Of a DNA stretch of 38,006 bases, positions 25,541 through 33,606 are shown piece by piece. Every line of letters starts with the position of its first letter. The stretch's first letter is position 1. A program made the position numbers and the translations under genes. The stretch is taken from the NCBI GenBank assembly GCA_025362195.1, contig JANYHV010000187.1:1-38006 (forward strand), given 5' to 3'. The notes under the pieces were generated by a model. The model worked only from the letters and a program-made list of their open reading frames with translations. It was not told the DNA's origin and did not search any database. This stretch comes from Fimbriiglobus sp. GTDB lineage: Bacteria > Planctomycetota > Planctomycetia > Gemmatales > Gemmataceae.

Positions 25541-26215
25541 CACAAACTTGAAGTCCAGTCGAACGAGCCGTCGGCGTCGGCCGGCGTCACGGTGCCGTTC
25601 GCCGCCCGGGTGGCGAAGTCGGTGCCGCCGCCGTCGACCTTGCCCACGCCGGGGGTGGTAATTTTCGGCGACGGCGTCGCGCCAGCCGGGTCCGGGTCGG
25701 GCACCGTCGGCGACGCCGGCCGGCCGCTTCGGGAAGGCGTCGCCGGTGGCCGCCCCCGTCCTCGCGCTGAACTTCGTGAAGCTGTTGGGGCTGTCCCCGG
25801 GGACGACCCGCACGTCCACCGCGACGACGCCGACGTGAAAGGCCGGCCCCTACAGGAACAGGTTGGCGGGCGTCGGCAGGCTGACTGCCTGCGTGAAGTC
25901 GGCCTTCCCGGTGGTCTCGAAAACTCCGGTGCCGCCGTCGTACTTGAGGTTCGAGGTCACCTGGCCGAGGGACGCGAAGGCCACCCCGACCTTCCCGCTC
26001 ACCGTCGCGCCGGTGCTGGTGACCTTCCCGTCGGCGATCACGAGTCCCTGGCCGCCGGCCCCGTCCCCGAGTTGGATCGCGAACGTCCCCAACAGCAGGT
26101 CCGCCGACGACTTGCCGCGGACGGTGAACTTGTTGCCGTCGGCCGAGTACGAGAGGTCCGGGTTCTCGACGCCGAACGTGGACTTGAAGAACGTGAAGTT
26201 CGAGTTCACCCGCAG
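25540..26215 (-). pseudogene. broken surface/extracellular beta-repeat protein gene
   Basis: From 26209 the minus strand encodes about 119 residues of regular beta-repeat sequence (FTVRGKSSADLLLGTFAIQL, ADGKVTSTGATVSGKVGVAF) that read like the repeat region of a large secreted protein. A stop at 25850-25852 interrupts the frame, which then resumes (VRVVPGDSPNSFTKFSARTG); after about 25740 the protein-like frame shifts (KITTPGVGKVDGGGTDFATR, then TVTPADADGSFDWTSSL). No start region is present; the IS3 remnant adjoins the 5' side. This is probably a C-terminal relic. Confidence 0.6.
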
Positions 26216-26245
26216 TAGACTTCCCCACGGAAAACGGGCAGTCGG

Positions 26246-26990
26246 TTAGGAGTATTCGTTGCCTTCGAACTGCGGCGGGGCAACGGACCGCAGCGCTCTG
26301 TGCCGACGCTCCCGGTTGTCGAACACCTCGATGGACTCGAAGAGGCTCGCCTTCGCTTCCGCGCGCGTGGCGTACTTTTCGTGGTGCACCGACTCCTTCT
26401 TCAGGCTGGCGAACAACGACTCCATCGGGGGCGTTGTCCCAGCCGTTCCCGCGGCGGCTCATGTTGCACCGGATGCCGTGCTTCGCGAGTTCGCGCTGGT
26501 CGTGCTCGCCGGCGTACTGACTGCCGCGGTCCGAGTGCGCGAGCAATCCCGCTTCCGGGCACCGCGCGGCCAACGCCGTGCCCAGCGCGTCGATCACGCA
26601 CCGGCTCTCCATCGACGCCGTCATCGACCCGCCCGCGACCCGTCGCGAGAACAAGTCCTCCACGATGGAGAGGTCCAGGAAGCCTTCGCCCGTCGGGATG
26701 TCGCTCACGTCGGCGAGCCTAACCTCGTTGGGCTTCGTGGCCGTGAAGTCGCGGTCCAAGACGTTGTCCGCGACCGGGAACTCGTGGTCCGAGTCGGTCG
26801 TGCCGACGCGGAACTTGCGGTGGGAAATCGCCCGAATGCCCAGCGACTTCATCGCCTCGGCCACCGCGTGGACTCAGCACCTCTCGCCTCCGTCCGCGAG
26901 TACGGTGTGCACCCGAGGCGACCCGGAGTGACCCCGACGGGCCGCGTAAATCGCCGGCCCTTGTCGCCCGACTCCGGCCGACATCCGGGG
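26246..26990 (-). pseudogene. IS3-family transposase (orfB) remnant
   Basis: Minus-strand frame with IS3 orfB signatures in order: GHSGSPRVHTVLADGGERC, an in-frame TGA at 26874-26876, VHAVAEAMKSLGIRAISHRK, LADVSDIPTGEGFLDLSIVE (first Asp), LLAHSDRGSQYA (second Asp), GNGWDNAP, then after a one-base insertion in a C run (about 26440) MESLFASLKKESVHHEKY and the end QFEGNEYS at the stop 26246-26248. Family-conserved residues are also replaced. The 5' part and orfA are degenerate or absent. Inactive. Confidence 0.85.
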
Positions 26991-27074
26991 CTGATTCCGG
27001 GGAAAATCGGCGGCCGGTTCGGCACGACATGTTGCGGGAGTCGTGCGACCCGAAACCGCGACGGAGGCGACGAG

Positions 27075-27281
27075 ATGGCCACGCGCGTGCCGGCGACCGT
27101 GAGTCGGGCGTACCGTCGCGCCGTCGAGGGCACGGAAGTAGAGTTTGCGCGGCACGGGCGCGAGTCTCCGGGGCACCTGGGAAAGGTGGTCTTCCGGACA
27201 GTCATGCCCTGGGCGCTACCGGTTTTGCGACAAGGGCCGGTGATCGGCCCCGCAAAACTCAGTCGGGGTGGCCGGATTTGA
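27075..27281 (+). CDS. possible 68-aa hypothetical protein
   Basis: ATG with GGAGG (27063-27067) 7 nt upstream, a better ribosome-binding site than most spurious frames here. The product is basic (RAYRRAVEGTEVEFARHGRE), without signal or membrane segment and without a recognised family. Its last residues are encoded antisense to the tRNA-like fragment. It lies between IS remnants, so a chance frame is a real possibility. Confidence 0.25.
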   Translation: MATRVPATVSRAYRRAVEGTEVEFARHGRESPGHLGKVVFRTVMPWALPVLRQGPVIGPAKLSRGGRI

Positions 27282-27287
27282 ACCGGC
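27263..27287 (-). tRNA. tRNA-Pro-like 3' fragment (T-arm and acceptor strand only)
   Basis: On the minus strand: T-arm GCCGG-TTCAAAT-CCGGC with perfect stem and canonical loop, then CACCCCG and a discriminator A, the acceptor 3' strand typical of bacterial tRNA-Pro. No CCA follows. Upstream there is no CGGGGTG acceptor partner and no anticodon arm, so this is a fragment and not a working tRNA. Such 3' fragments are left where elements integrated into or moved with a tRNA gene. Confidence 0.45.
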
Positions 27288-27373
27288 GTCCGCTTTCTCC
27301 CGAGGTCGCCGACCGGCCTCCCAGCGGCCAGCTCACGAGAGCGGACCGCCGCTTCATCTTCGCCGAAACGACA

Positions 27374-27802
27374 CTACCGGCGCGGGTCGCCGTCGTCGTC
27401 TGCGTCCCGCCGCGACCGGCGTGGGCGGTCGTCGTCGTACTGGTCAAGCGCCTCGCGGGGGGACCGGCGTGGGCGGTCGTACTCCTCGTCGTCGTCGTCG
27501 TCATCGTCGCCCCTCCGGGAATTCTTCCTCCTCTTGGTCCGCGTCTGGTCCCCGCGGCTCACCACGGCGATGATGCCGACGAACAGTAACGCCACCGGAA
27601 GGCCCCCGAGGCACCCGAGCACGATCGCCGCCGGGATCGCACACACTCCCCCGACGACCCCGAGTGCCGGACGACCGCGGCTGACCCCGAACGCAATCGG
27701 GATCGCCGCCGACAGGATCACCGCGATGACGATGCCGACAATCAGGCCGAACTGGAACCCGGGTGCGTTGGGGTTGAATTGTGCGAACAGATTTAAGTCC
27801 AT
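27374..27802 (-). CDS. small membrane protein with charged Asp/Arg tail
   Basis: A 142-aa protein, ATG 27802, AGAGG 5 nt upstream. After a short N-terminus (MDLNLFAQFNPNAPGFQF) there are three hydrophobic segments, about residues 19-38, 44-62 and 65-85 (GLIVGIVIAVILSAAIPIAF, ALGVVGGVCAIPAAIVLGCL, GLPVALLFVGIIAVV). The last ~55 residues are a disordered tail of Arg/Lys patches and runs of Asp, including DDDDDDDEE encoded by a GAC/GAT repeat. Family unknown. A same-strand attC-like site ends 40 nt before its start, so it may be a lone integron cassette. Confidence 0.7.
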   Translation of the reverse strand: MDLNLFAQFNPNAPGFQFGLIVGIVIAVILSAAIPIAFGVSRGRPALGVVGGVCAIPAAIVLGCLGGLPVALLFVGIIAVVSRGDQTRTKRRKNSRRGDDDDDDDEEYDRPRRSPREALDQYDDDRPRRSRRDADDDGDPRR

Positions 27803-27842
27803 TTCGGCCTCTTAAGGTGGGGAAAATAACGCCACTGCCGAC

Positions 27843-27938
27843 GCCGAACGACGAAGTTCAGCAGCCGGCGGGGCTACTGAAGCTATGAATTTGGGACGGC
27901 CGCCGTGCACGCCGGTCTGCTGGAGCGCCGGGTTCGGC
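27843..27938 (-). repeat. solitary attC-like site E
   Basis: Read on the minus strand: GCCGAAC box, CCGGC spacer, GCT, an extra base (C instead of G), CAGCAG paired with CTGCTG, the extra A, a GC stem, then the right arm ending GTTCGGC. It matches the four sites at the start of the window in boxes, spacing and position of both extrahelical bases, with a different loop. It points toward the gene starting at 27802. Confidence 0.7.
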
Positions 27939-28136
27939 CACCGCCGACGCCACCGACGACCTGGCCGGCAAAGCCGATCATCACGCCTCGACGGCTCTGG
28001 GTCAAGCGCCGGCGCAATCGATTTCGGCGTTCGGCGGCTCAGGCGTGCCGGTGGCGGGTGTCGTGCCGGTCGTGGACTCCTCGGCCGCCAGTGGCACGCG
28101 TGGCCCGAGGGTTCCGGGGGGCATCGCGGCCGTGTG

Positions 28137-28850
28137 ATGAACGAATCGCGGCCGTGCGGTCTGGACCCCACGGTGGTGGACGTGGCCGATCGCGAGGCGG
28201 ATTCGGCGGGCCACGACCGGGCCTGGGCGGAGTGCGGCCACCGGTATCTGGTGCGGGTGGATCGGGTGCGTTCGGTCCAATGGCAAGGCCGGGCGATGTC
28301 GTTACGGCAGGTCGTGGACGCGATTCCGCCAACATTCGAGCCGGTTCCGAACGAACCGGGTCGGCCGCACCGGTTCACCATCCGCGCGGGGACGGGCCGG
28401 ATTTCGGCGACCCGTCCGACGGTGGTGCTGCACCGGCCGGCGAAGAAGACGCGGGCGGGCGGGAAGACGGCCGGCGGTCACAAGGAGTAGATCGACGGGC
28501 CGGGGGTACCGCTGTCGCGACGCCCGGGGGCGACGCGGGTGGTCAGTGTCACCGGGGTGACACCGGCCCAGTGGTGGCTGGTCTCGAACGCGCCGAAGGG
28601 GAAGTCAGGGCTGTGAAACTGCGCCGGTGGTGCGCCTGGCGTCGGCGGATCGAGACGGGTCCCGAGTTCCCCAAGACCTCGGGAATGAACGCGGAGGAGA
28701 GGCACCAGGAAAGCCGGCCGGCGTTTTTGGCGTCGGCGGTGATGGCGAGCGTGACGGGTGCGCAACACTCTGGTTCGGCGCGCGAGCCGACAGTTGAAGC
28801 ACCGGGCGGAATTCACCACCCCGGCGCTGTCGGCAGGCAATGACCTGGTG
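28137..28850 (+). pseudogene. IS4-family transposase remnant
   Basis: Plus-strand pieces with IS4-type signatures: DPTVVDVADREADSAGHDRA and HRYLVRVDRV, then TVVLHRPAKKTRAGGK, an amber at 28488-28490, then in the same frame IDGPGVPLSRRPG, VVSVTGVTPAQWWLVSNAP and a stop near 28615. Then in another frame come WCAWRRRIETGPEF (the YWRWRIE-x-x-FK catalytic-Glu region in the family) and GMNAEERHQES, and in a third frame RASRQLKHRAEF. N-terminal part and ends are missing. Inactive. It lies directly upstream of the kinase promoter region. Confidence 0.75.
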
Positions 28851-28922
28851 CGAGACGAAGGCCTCCGACGCACTTCCCCCGACCGCCGGGGCGGGCAGAA
28901 ACTCCCCGCCCCGAACGTTTTC

Positions 28923-28952
28923 TTGACATGTCCGCCCCCGGCGAGTCATGTA
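28923..28952 (+). promoter_or_regulatory. candidate promoter of the kinase/sigma operon
   Basis: A perfect TTGACA (28923-28928), 17-18 nt, then a weak -10 (TCATGT or CATGTA). This would give a leader of about 35 nt before the kinase GTG. An ECF-type promoter used by the operon's own sigma factor cannot be excluded. Confidence 0.3.
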
Positions 28953-28994
28953 TGCAGCGTGGAGGCCGACCCGCGACATCTTCCGAGGCCTGCC

Positions 28995-31334
28995 GTGCCC
29001 CTCGCCGCGACCGAACACCCGACGGACAGCACCCTGACCGAGTTCGTCCTGGGCAAGCTGCCGGACGAGACCGGCCGGCCGGTCGAGCGGCACCTCGCCG
29101 GCTGCCCGACGTGCCAGGCCCGGGCCGCCGCGGCCCGCCCGGCCGACACGCTGGTCGCGCTCCTCGCCGCGGCCGGGACGCGGGGCGAGGACGGGCTGTC
29201 CGCGACCGCCTCGGTGTCGGCCGTGGGGACGCCGGACGAATTCGCTTCGACGCAGAACTGGACGGGCGGCGCGTCGGACGGGCCGGCCCCCGCCGGCGAG
29301 GACGACTCGCCGCCCGCCGCCCTCGTGTCGCACCCCCGCTACCGCCCCGTGCGCCAACTCGGCCGCGGGGGGATGGGCGTGGTGTGGCTCGCCGAGTACG
29401 CGATGATGGGGCGGCGGGTCGCCTTGAAGGTGATCCGCCCCGGGCTGTTAGCCCGGCCGGGGGCGGTCGAGCGCTTCCGCCGAGAGGTCCACGCGGCGGC
29501 GCAGCTCAACCACCCCCACATCGCCACCGCCTACGACGCCGACGAGGCCGGCGGGGTCCACTTCCTCGTCATGGAGTACGTCCCCGGCGAGACGCTCCTG
29601 GCCGAGGTGAGGCGCGGGCCGCTCGCGCCGGCCGCGGCCTGCCGGGCGGCCCGCGACGCCGCCCGCGGCGTGGCCCACGCCCACGCGGCCGGCTTCGTTC
29701 ACCGCGACGTCAAGCCGAGCAACCTGATCCGCGCCGCCGACGGGTCGGTCAAAGTCCTCGACTTCGGGCTGGCGGGCCGCGCCGACGCGGGGTCCGGCCC
29801 GGACGATCCGTCCGGCAGGGCGGTCGTCATGGGCACGCCCGACTACGTCGCGCCGGAGCAGGCGACCGACGCGAGTGCGGCCGACGCCCGCTCCGACATC
29901 TACTCGCTCGGCTGCACCCTGTACCACCTGCTCGCCGGCCGGGTGCCGTACCCGGCCGCGTCGGCCGCCGAGAAGCTCGGGGCGCACCGCGCCGCGGCGG
30001 CCCCGGCCCCGGTCGCGGGCCTCCCCGCCGGCGTGGCGGCCGTGCTGGCCAGGATGCTGGCCAAGAACCCCGCCGACCGCTACCAGACGGCCGGCGAAGC
30101 GGCGGACGCCCTCGACAACTGTTGCGACCCGCCGGAAGCGGCCCGCCGCCGACTGCCCCGCCGTTCGGCCGCGGCGGCGGGCCTGTTCGCCGCGGCCGCG
30201 GTGCTGGCACTCGGGGTCGTCTACAAAGTCGAGCGCGACCGCGAAGTCGTCACCGTCGAGACGGACGACCCCGACATCGAGGTCGTCATGAAGCGGAACG
30301 GCGACCTCGTCCGCATCGTCGACGCCAAGACGAAGCAGGCGTGGGACCTCGACACCCACAAGATGCGGCTGACGCCCGGCGGCGGCGAGCTGTCGATCGA
30401 CCTGCCGGGCCGCGAGCCGCTGGTGATTCGCCGCGCCGGCGACGCCACGCTGACCATCCGCCGCACGCCGCCGGCGGCCCCGGCCGTCGTGACCACCGGG
30501 GTCCCGGTCGGGCCGGCCGCCCTGCTCGCCGTGACCGACTTCCGGGAAGCCCACGGGGTAAACCCGGCCGGCCTGCGGCGGTGGCTCGCCGGCCTGCCGC
30601 CCGGGTTCCGGCCGGTCGAACTCACCGCCCGCGTGGCGGCGCTGCCGCCGCTCTTCGACGCGGTCGCCGTCCGCGACGCCCGGGACCTGCCGGCCGAGGC
30701 GCACCTGGAACTCGTCAACGCCGACCGCCCCGGCCCGTACCACCTGACCGACTTTCACGCGATGGCCAAGGCCGGCTGGGCGCTGCGGGCGAGCTGCCCG
30801 TACGACGACGGGGCCGACCGGCCCCGGCACCACGTCTGGGTCAGGGACGGCGGCAGGTGGGTCGCCAACGGCTTCCCGCAGGCCGAGGCCCAGGACCGCG
30901 TGGCCCGGTGGCGACAAGACCAGCTCCGCCCGACCAAGCTCTACCTGAACGCCGCCGACCCCGGCCGGGGCAAGCCCGACCGGCCGTTCGGCGTGCTACT
31001 GGCGGACGACGACGGGCTGCCCTGGGAGTTCACCCTGGAGGTGTCCCCGGCCGAGTTGCCGGTGAAGTTGGCCGACGCCCGCGCCCGCGGCCGGATGCCG
31101 GACTGCCTCGCCGCCGTCGGGGCCGGCCCCGACCGGACGTACGCGCTGTCGGTCGTTCCCAACCCGCACGGGTTGGCGTGGGAGTGGCAGTCGGGCCTGA
31201 CCGCGGCGGCGTACGAGGCGACGCTCGCCGCGCAGAAGACCGCCCGCCGGCGGCCGCTGGCGGTCGCGTCCGAGGGGGCCGGGGCGGCGGCGCGGTACGC
31301 GGCCCTGTGGGTCGAGTACTCGCCCGCCAAGTGA
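28995..31334 (+). CDS. transmembrane Ser/Thr protein kinase with N-terminal zinc-binding motif
   Basis: A 779-aa protein. GTG 28995 was chosen for GAGG 6 nt upstream; GTG 28959 has no such site. Residues 33-40 read HLAGCPTC, the H-x3-C-x2-C zinc motif of anti-sigma factors (ZAS, zf-HC2). The kinase domain (about 115-385) is complete: LGRGGMGVV loop, K145 in VALKVI, HRDVKPSNL (236-244, catalytic D238), DFG from D256, GTPDYVAPEQ. A membrane helix (about 393-413) separates it from an extracellular C-terminus with VETDDPDIEVVMK, usual in planctomycete kinases, and Trp/Tyr-rich repeats resembling the tandem repeats of polyglycine-hydrolase-like proteins. It is probably a surface sensor; the sigma factor gene follows after 17 nt and is the likely target. 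Confidence 0.93.
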   Translation: MPLAATEHPTDSTLTEFVLGKLPDETGRPVERHLAGCPTCQARAAAARPADTLVALLAAAGTRGEDGLSATASVSAVGTPDEFASTQNWTGGASDGPAPAGEDDSPPAALVSHPRYRPVRQLGRGGMGVVWLAEYAMMGRRVALKVIRPGLLARPGAVERFRREVHAAAQLNHPHIATAYDADEAGGVHFLVMEYVPGETLLAEVRRGPLAPAAACRAARDAARGVAHAHAAGFVHRDVKPSNLIRAADGSVKVLDFGLAGRADAGSGPDDPSGRAVVMGTPDYVAPEQATDASAADARSDIYSLGCTLYHLLAGRVPYPAASAAEKLGAHRAAAAPAPVAGLPAGVAAVLARMLAKNPADRYQTAGEAADALDNCCDPPEAARRRLPRRSAAAAGLFAAAAVLALGVVYKVERDREVVTVETDDPDIEVVMKRNGDLVRIVDAKTKQAWDLDTHKMRLTPGGGELSIDLPGREPLVIRRAGDATLTIRRTPPAAPAVVTTGVPVGPAALLAVTDFREAHGVNPAGLRRWLAGLPPGFRPVELTARVAALPPLFDAVAVRDARDLPAEAHLELVNADRPGPYHLTDFHAMAKAGWALRASCPYDDGADRPRHHVWVRDGGRWVANGFPQAEAQDRVARWRQDQLRPTKLYLNAADPGRGKPDRPFGVLLADDDGLPWEFTLEVSPAELPVKLADARARGRMPDCLAAVGAGPDRTYALSVVPNPHGLAWEWQSGLTAAAYEATLAAQKTARRRPLAVASEGAGAAARYAALWVEYSPAK

Positions 31335-31351
31335 GACGCAAGGGGCCGCAA

Positions 31352-31906
31352 GTGGACACGTCCGTGAGCTGGCTCGGCCGCCTGGCCGCATCCCCGACCG
31401 CTGCCGACTGGCAGCGGCTGGTGGACGCCTACGGTCCGCTCCTGGCCGCGTGGGCGGGCCGCGCCGGCGTACCGGCCGCCGACCGCGACGACCTCGTTCA
31501 GGAGGTGCTGGTGGTCGTCGTCCGGCGGGTCGGCGAGTTCGAGCACCGCGGGCCGGGGGCGTTCCGGGCGTGGCTGCGGTGCATCGTGGCGAACCACGTC
31601 CGGGCACTCTTCCGCGCCCGCCGCGTCGCCGCCTGGGTGGACCTCGACCAGCTCGGGCGGGACGACACGACCCTCGCGCGGGCCTGGGACCGCGAGCACG
31701 ACGAGTACCTGGCGGCCCGCGCGGTGCGGCTGGTCCAGGGCGACTTCGCCCCGGCGACCTGGCTGGCCTTCCACCGCCAGGTCGTCGGCGGGCGGTCGGC
31801 GGGCGAGGCGGCGGCCGAGGCCGGGCTGTCTCTCAACGCGGCGATCCTGGCCAAGAGCCGCGTGTTGAAGCGGCTCCAGGCCGAACTTTGTGGCCTCGTG
31901 GAGTGA
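31352..31906 (+). CDS. ECF RNA polymerase sigma factor
   Basis: 184 aa, GTG start with AAGGGG 6 nt upstream. Region 2 (about residues 14-90) includes ADRDDLVQEVLVVVVRRVGEF and the promoter-melting segment FRAWLRCIVANHVRALFRAR. Region 4 (about 125-180) is the helix-turn-helix GGRSAGEAAAEAGLSLNAAI followed by SRVLKRLQAEL. It should direct polymerase to its own promoters, possibly including this operon. Planctomycetes are known for ECF groups encoded beside Ser/Thr kinases; here the kinase precedes the sigma factor. Phosphorylation or sequestration by the kinase's zinc motif are both plausible control modes. Confidence 0.93.
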   Translation: MDTSVSWLGRLAASPTAADWQRLVDAYGPLLAAWAGRAGVPAADRDDLVQEVLVVVVRRVGEFEHRGPGAFRAWLRCIVANHVRALFRARRVAAWVDLDQLGRDDTTLARAWDREHDEYLAARAVRLVQGDFAPATWLAFHRQVVGGRSAGEAAAEAGLSLNAAILAKSRVLKRLQAELCGLVE

Positions 31907-31910
31907 CCCG

Positions 31911-32738
31911 ATGACCGCCGTGACGACCGCCGCGACGACCGCCGGGGACGCGGCCGAGCACAACCGGCGTGGGGTGGAGTGCCACCTCGCCGGCCGGCCC
32001 GCCGACGCCGCCGCGGCGTACACCGCCGCCCTGGTCGCCGACCCGTGCCACGCCGAAGCGCTGGCGAACCGGGCCGCCGCGCTCGCCCAACTCGGCGACG
32101 CGGCGGCGGCGTTCGCCGACTACGCCGCCGCCCTGCGGCTCCGGCCCGACAGCCCCGACGCGCTCAACAACCGCGGCGTGCTGCGCCGCGGCCTCAGCGA
32201 CCTGTCGGGGGCGCTCGCCGACTTCACGCGGGCGCTCGCCCTCGACCCCGGCCACGCCGACGCCCGCGCCAACCGGGCCGTCGTGTTCCACCTCCGGTGG
32301 GACCACGCGGCCGCCGACGACCTGACCCGGGCCCTCGCCGCCCCCGTCGGCCGGTCGGGGGTCGACGCCCGCCGGCACTTGCTCACGGTCTTCCGGGGCG
32401 ACGCCTACTACCACCTCGGCCGCACCGCCGACGCCCTGGCCGACTACCGCGCCGCCTTCGCCGCGCGTCCGGCGGAGTTCGCGCGGCTGATCCGCCGGAC
32501 CATCGCGAGGACCGTCCGCGAGCACGGGGCCGACGCGATGCTCGCCGACTGCGCGCGGCACCTCGGGCGCGACCCGCGCGACGTCCTGACGCTCGCCCGC
32601 CGGGCCGCGATCCACCTCGGCCTGGGGCGGGCCGCCGAGGCCGAGGCCGACCGCGTCGCCTGCTACGCCCTGGGCGACCCGCGAGACGAGGCCATGCTCC
32701 TGGCCCTACTGGCCCGCGCCGGGGGGGTCGCGCCGTGA
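31911..32738 (+). CDS. TPR-repeat protein 1
   Basis: 275 aa, ATG 31911, 4 nt after the sigma-factor stop; GGAG overlaps that stop, so translation is probably coupled. At least three clear tetratricopeptide repeats lie in the first half (NRRGVECHLAGRPADAAAAY, NRAAALAQLGDAAAAFADY, NRGVLRRGLSDLSGALADF), with more divergent ones after. No signal peptide or membrane helix. TPR solenoids bind protein partners, and the position suggests an adaptor for the kinase or sigma factor. The stop overlaps the next start (GTGA). Confidence 0.9.
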   Translation: MTAVTTAATTAGDAAEHNRRGVECHLAGRPADAAAAYTAALVADPCHAEALANRAAALAQLGDAAAAFADYAAALRLRPDSPDALNNRGVLRRGLSDLSGALADFTRALALDPGHADARANRAVVFHLRWDHAAADDLTRALAAPVGRSGVDARRHLLTVFRGDAYYHLGRTADALADYRAAFAARPAEFARLIRRTIARTVREHGADAMLADCARHLGRDPRDVLTLARRAAIHLGLGRAAEAEADRVACYALGDPRDEAMLLALLARAGGVAP

Positions 32739-33606
32739 CCACCGCGACGACCACTCCCGACCCGGCGGACGTGCCGTTCCGGCGCGGGCTGGCGCTCTTC
32801 GGGGCGCGGGACCACCTCGGGGCGATCGACGCGTACACCGCCGCGCTGCGGCTGCGGCCGGGCTTCCCCGAGGCGCTGAGCAACCGCGGCGCGGCCCGGT
32901 CGGCGCTGGGGGACCGCCGCGGGGCGCTGGCCGACTACGACGCCGCGCTCGCGCTCGCCCCCGGCCAGGCCGCGTCGCTGAACAACCGGGCCGCCGCCCG
33001 CGTCCAGGTCGGCGACCTCGACGGGGCCCTGGACGACCTGCGGGCCGCGATCGGCCTCGACCCGGCGTCCGCGGCGGCCTACGAGAACTGCGCGGCCGTC
33101 CACGACAACCTGCTCGAACACGCCCAGGCCGTCGCCTGCTACGACCGCGCGGCCGAACTGTACGCGGCCGACCCGCGGACGAGGGCCAGGCTCGCCTCGA
33201 CCCTGGTGCGCCGCGCGCTCGCGCACTACCACCTGGGCCGCGGCGTCGAGGCCCTCGCGGACGTGCGGGCCGCGTACCGGGCCGCCCCGCGGGTCTGCGC
33301 CGCCGCCGCCGCCGCCGGCACGCTGGTCCGGGACGCCCACGCCCCGGTGCCCGACGGCACGCCGGACGCGCTCGCCCGCTGCGACCGGTACCTGGCCCGC
33401 GACCCCGCCGACCTGTTCACGCGCGTCCGCCGGGCCATGACCCACCTGGCCCGCGGCGACCGCGCCGCGTTCGCGGCCGACTACGCCGCCGCCCGCCTCG
33501 CCCCCGACCCGACCCGGCCGGTGACGTGGCGATGGCCGAGGCCTTCTTCGCCGCAGTCGAACACCGTATCGCCGCCCTCGAAACCGCCCCCTGGAGCTTG
33601 CCATGA
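32735..33606 (+). pseudogene. TPR-repeat protein 2, frameshifted by a GACCC duplication
   Basis: GTG 32735 overlaps the stop of TPR protein 1 by 4 nt. Repeats: FRRGLALFGARDHLGAIDAY, NRGAARSALGDRRGALADY, NRAAARVQVGDLDGALDDL, then divergent ones. At 33506-33515 the unit GACCC occurs twice in tandem. With both copies the frame runs through the next gene without a stop until beyond 34800. With one copy the protein ends naturally (GDVAMAEAFFAAVEHRIAAL, then ETAPWSLP) at TGA 33604-33606, overlapping the next ATG as ATGA. The restored coupling shows the original frame. The duplication is either a recent lesion or a reversible switch. Confidence 0.8.

Noticed and set aside
27255-27350. A complete tRNA gene
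   Set aside because: The T-arm and acceptor 3' strand are good, but no matching acceptor 5' strand, D-arm or anticodon arm can be folded upstream.
27481-27512. A GTC/ATC trinucleotide run as a microsatellite of interest
   Set aside because: It encodes the Asp-rich tail of the membrane protein in frame and is short and imperfect; ordinary acidic-tail coding explains it.
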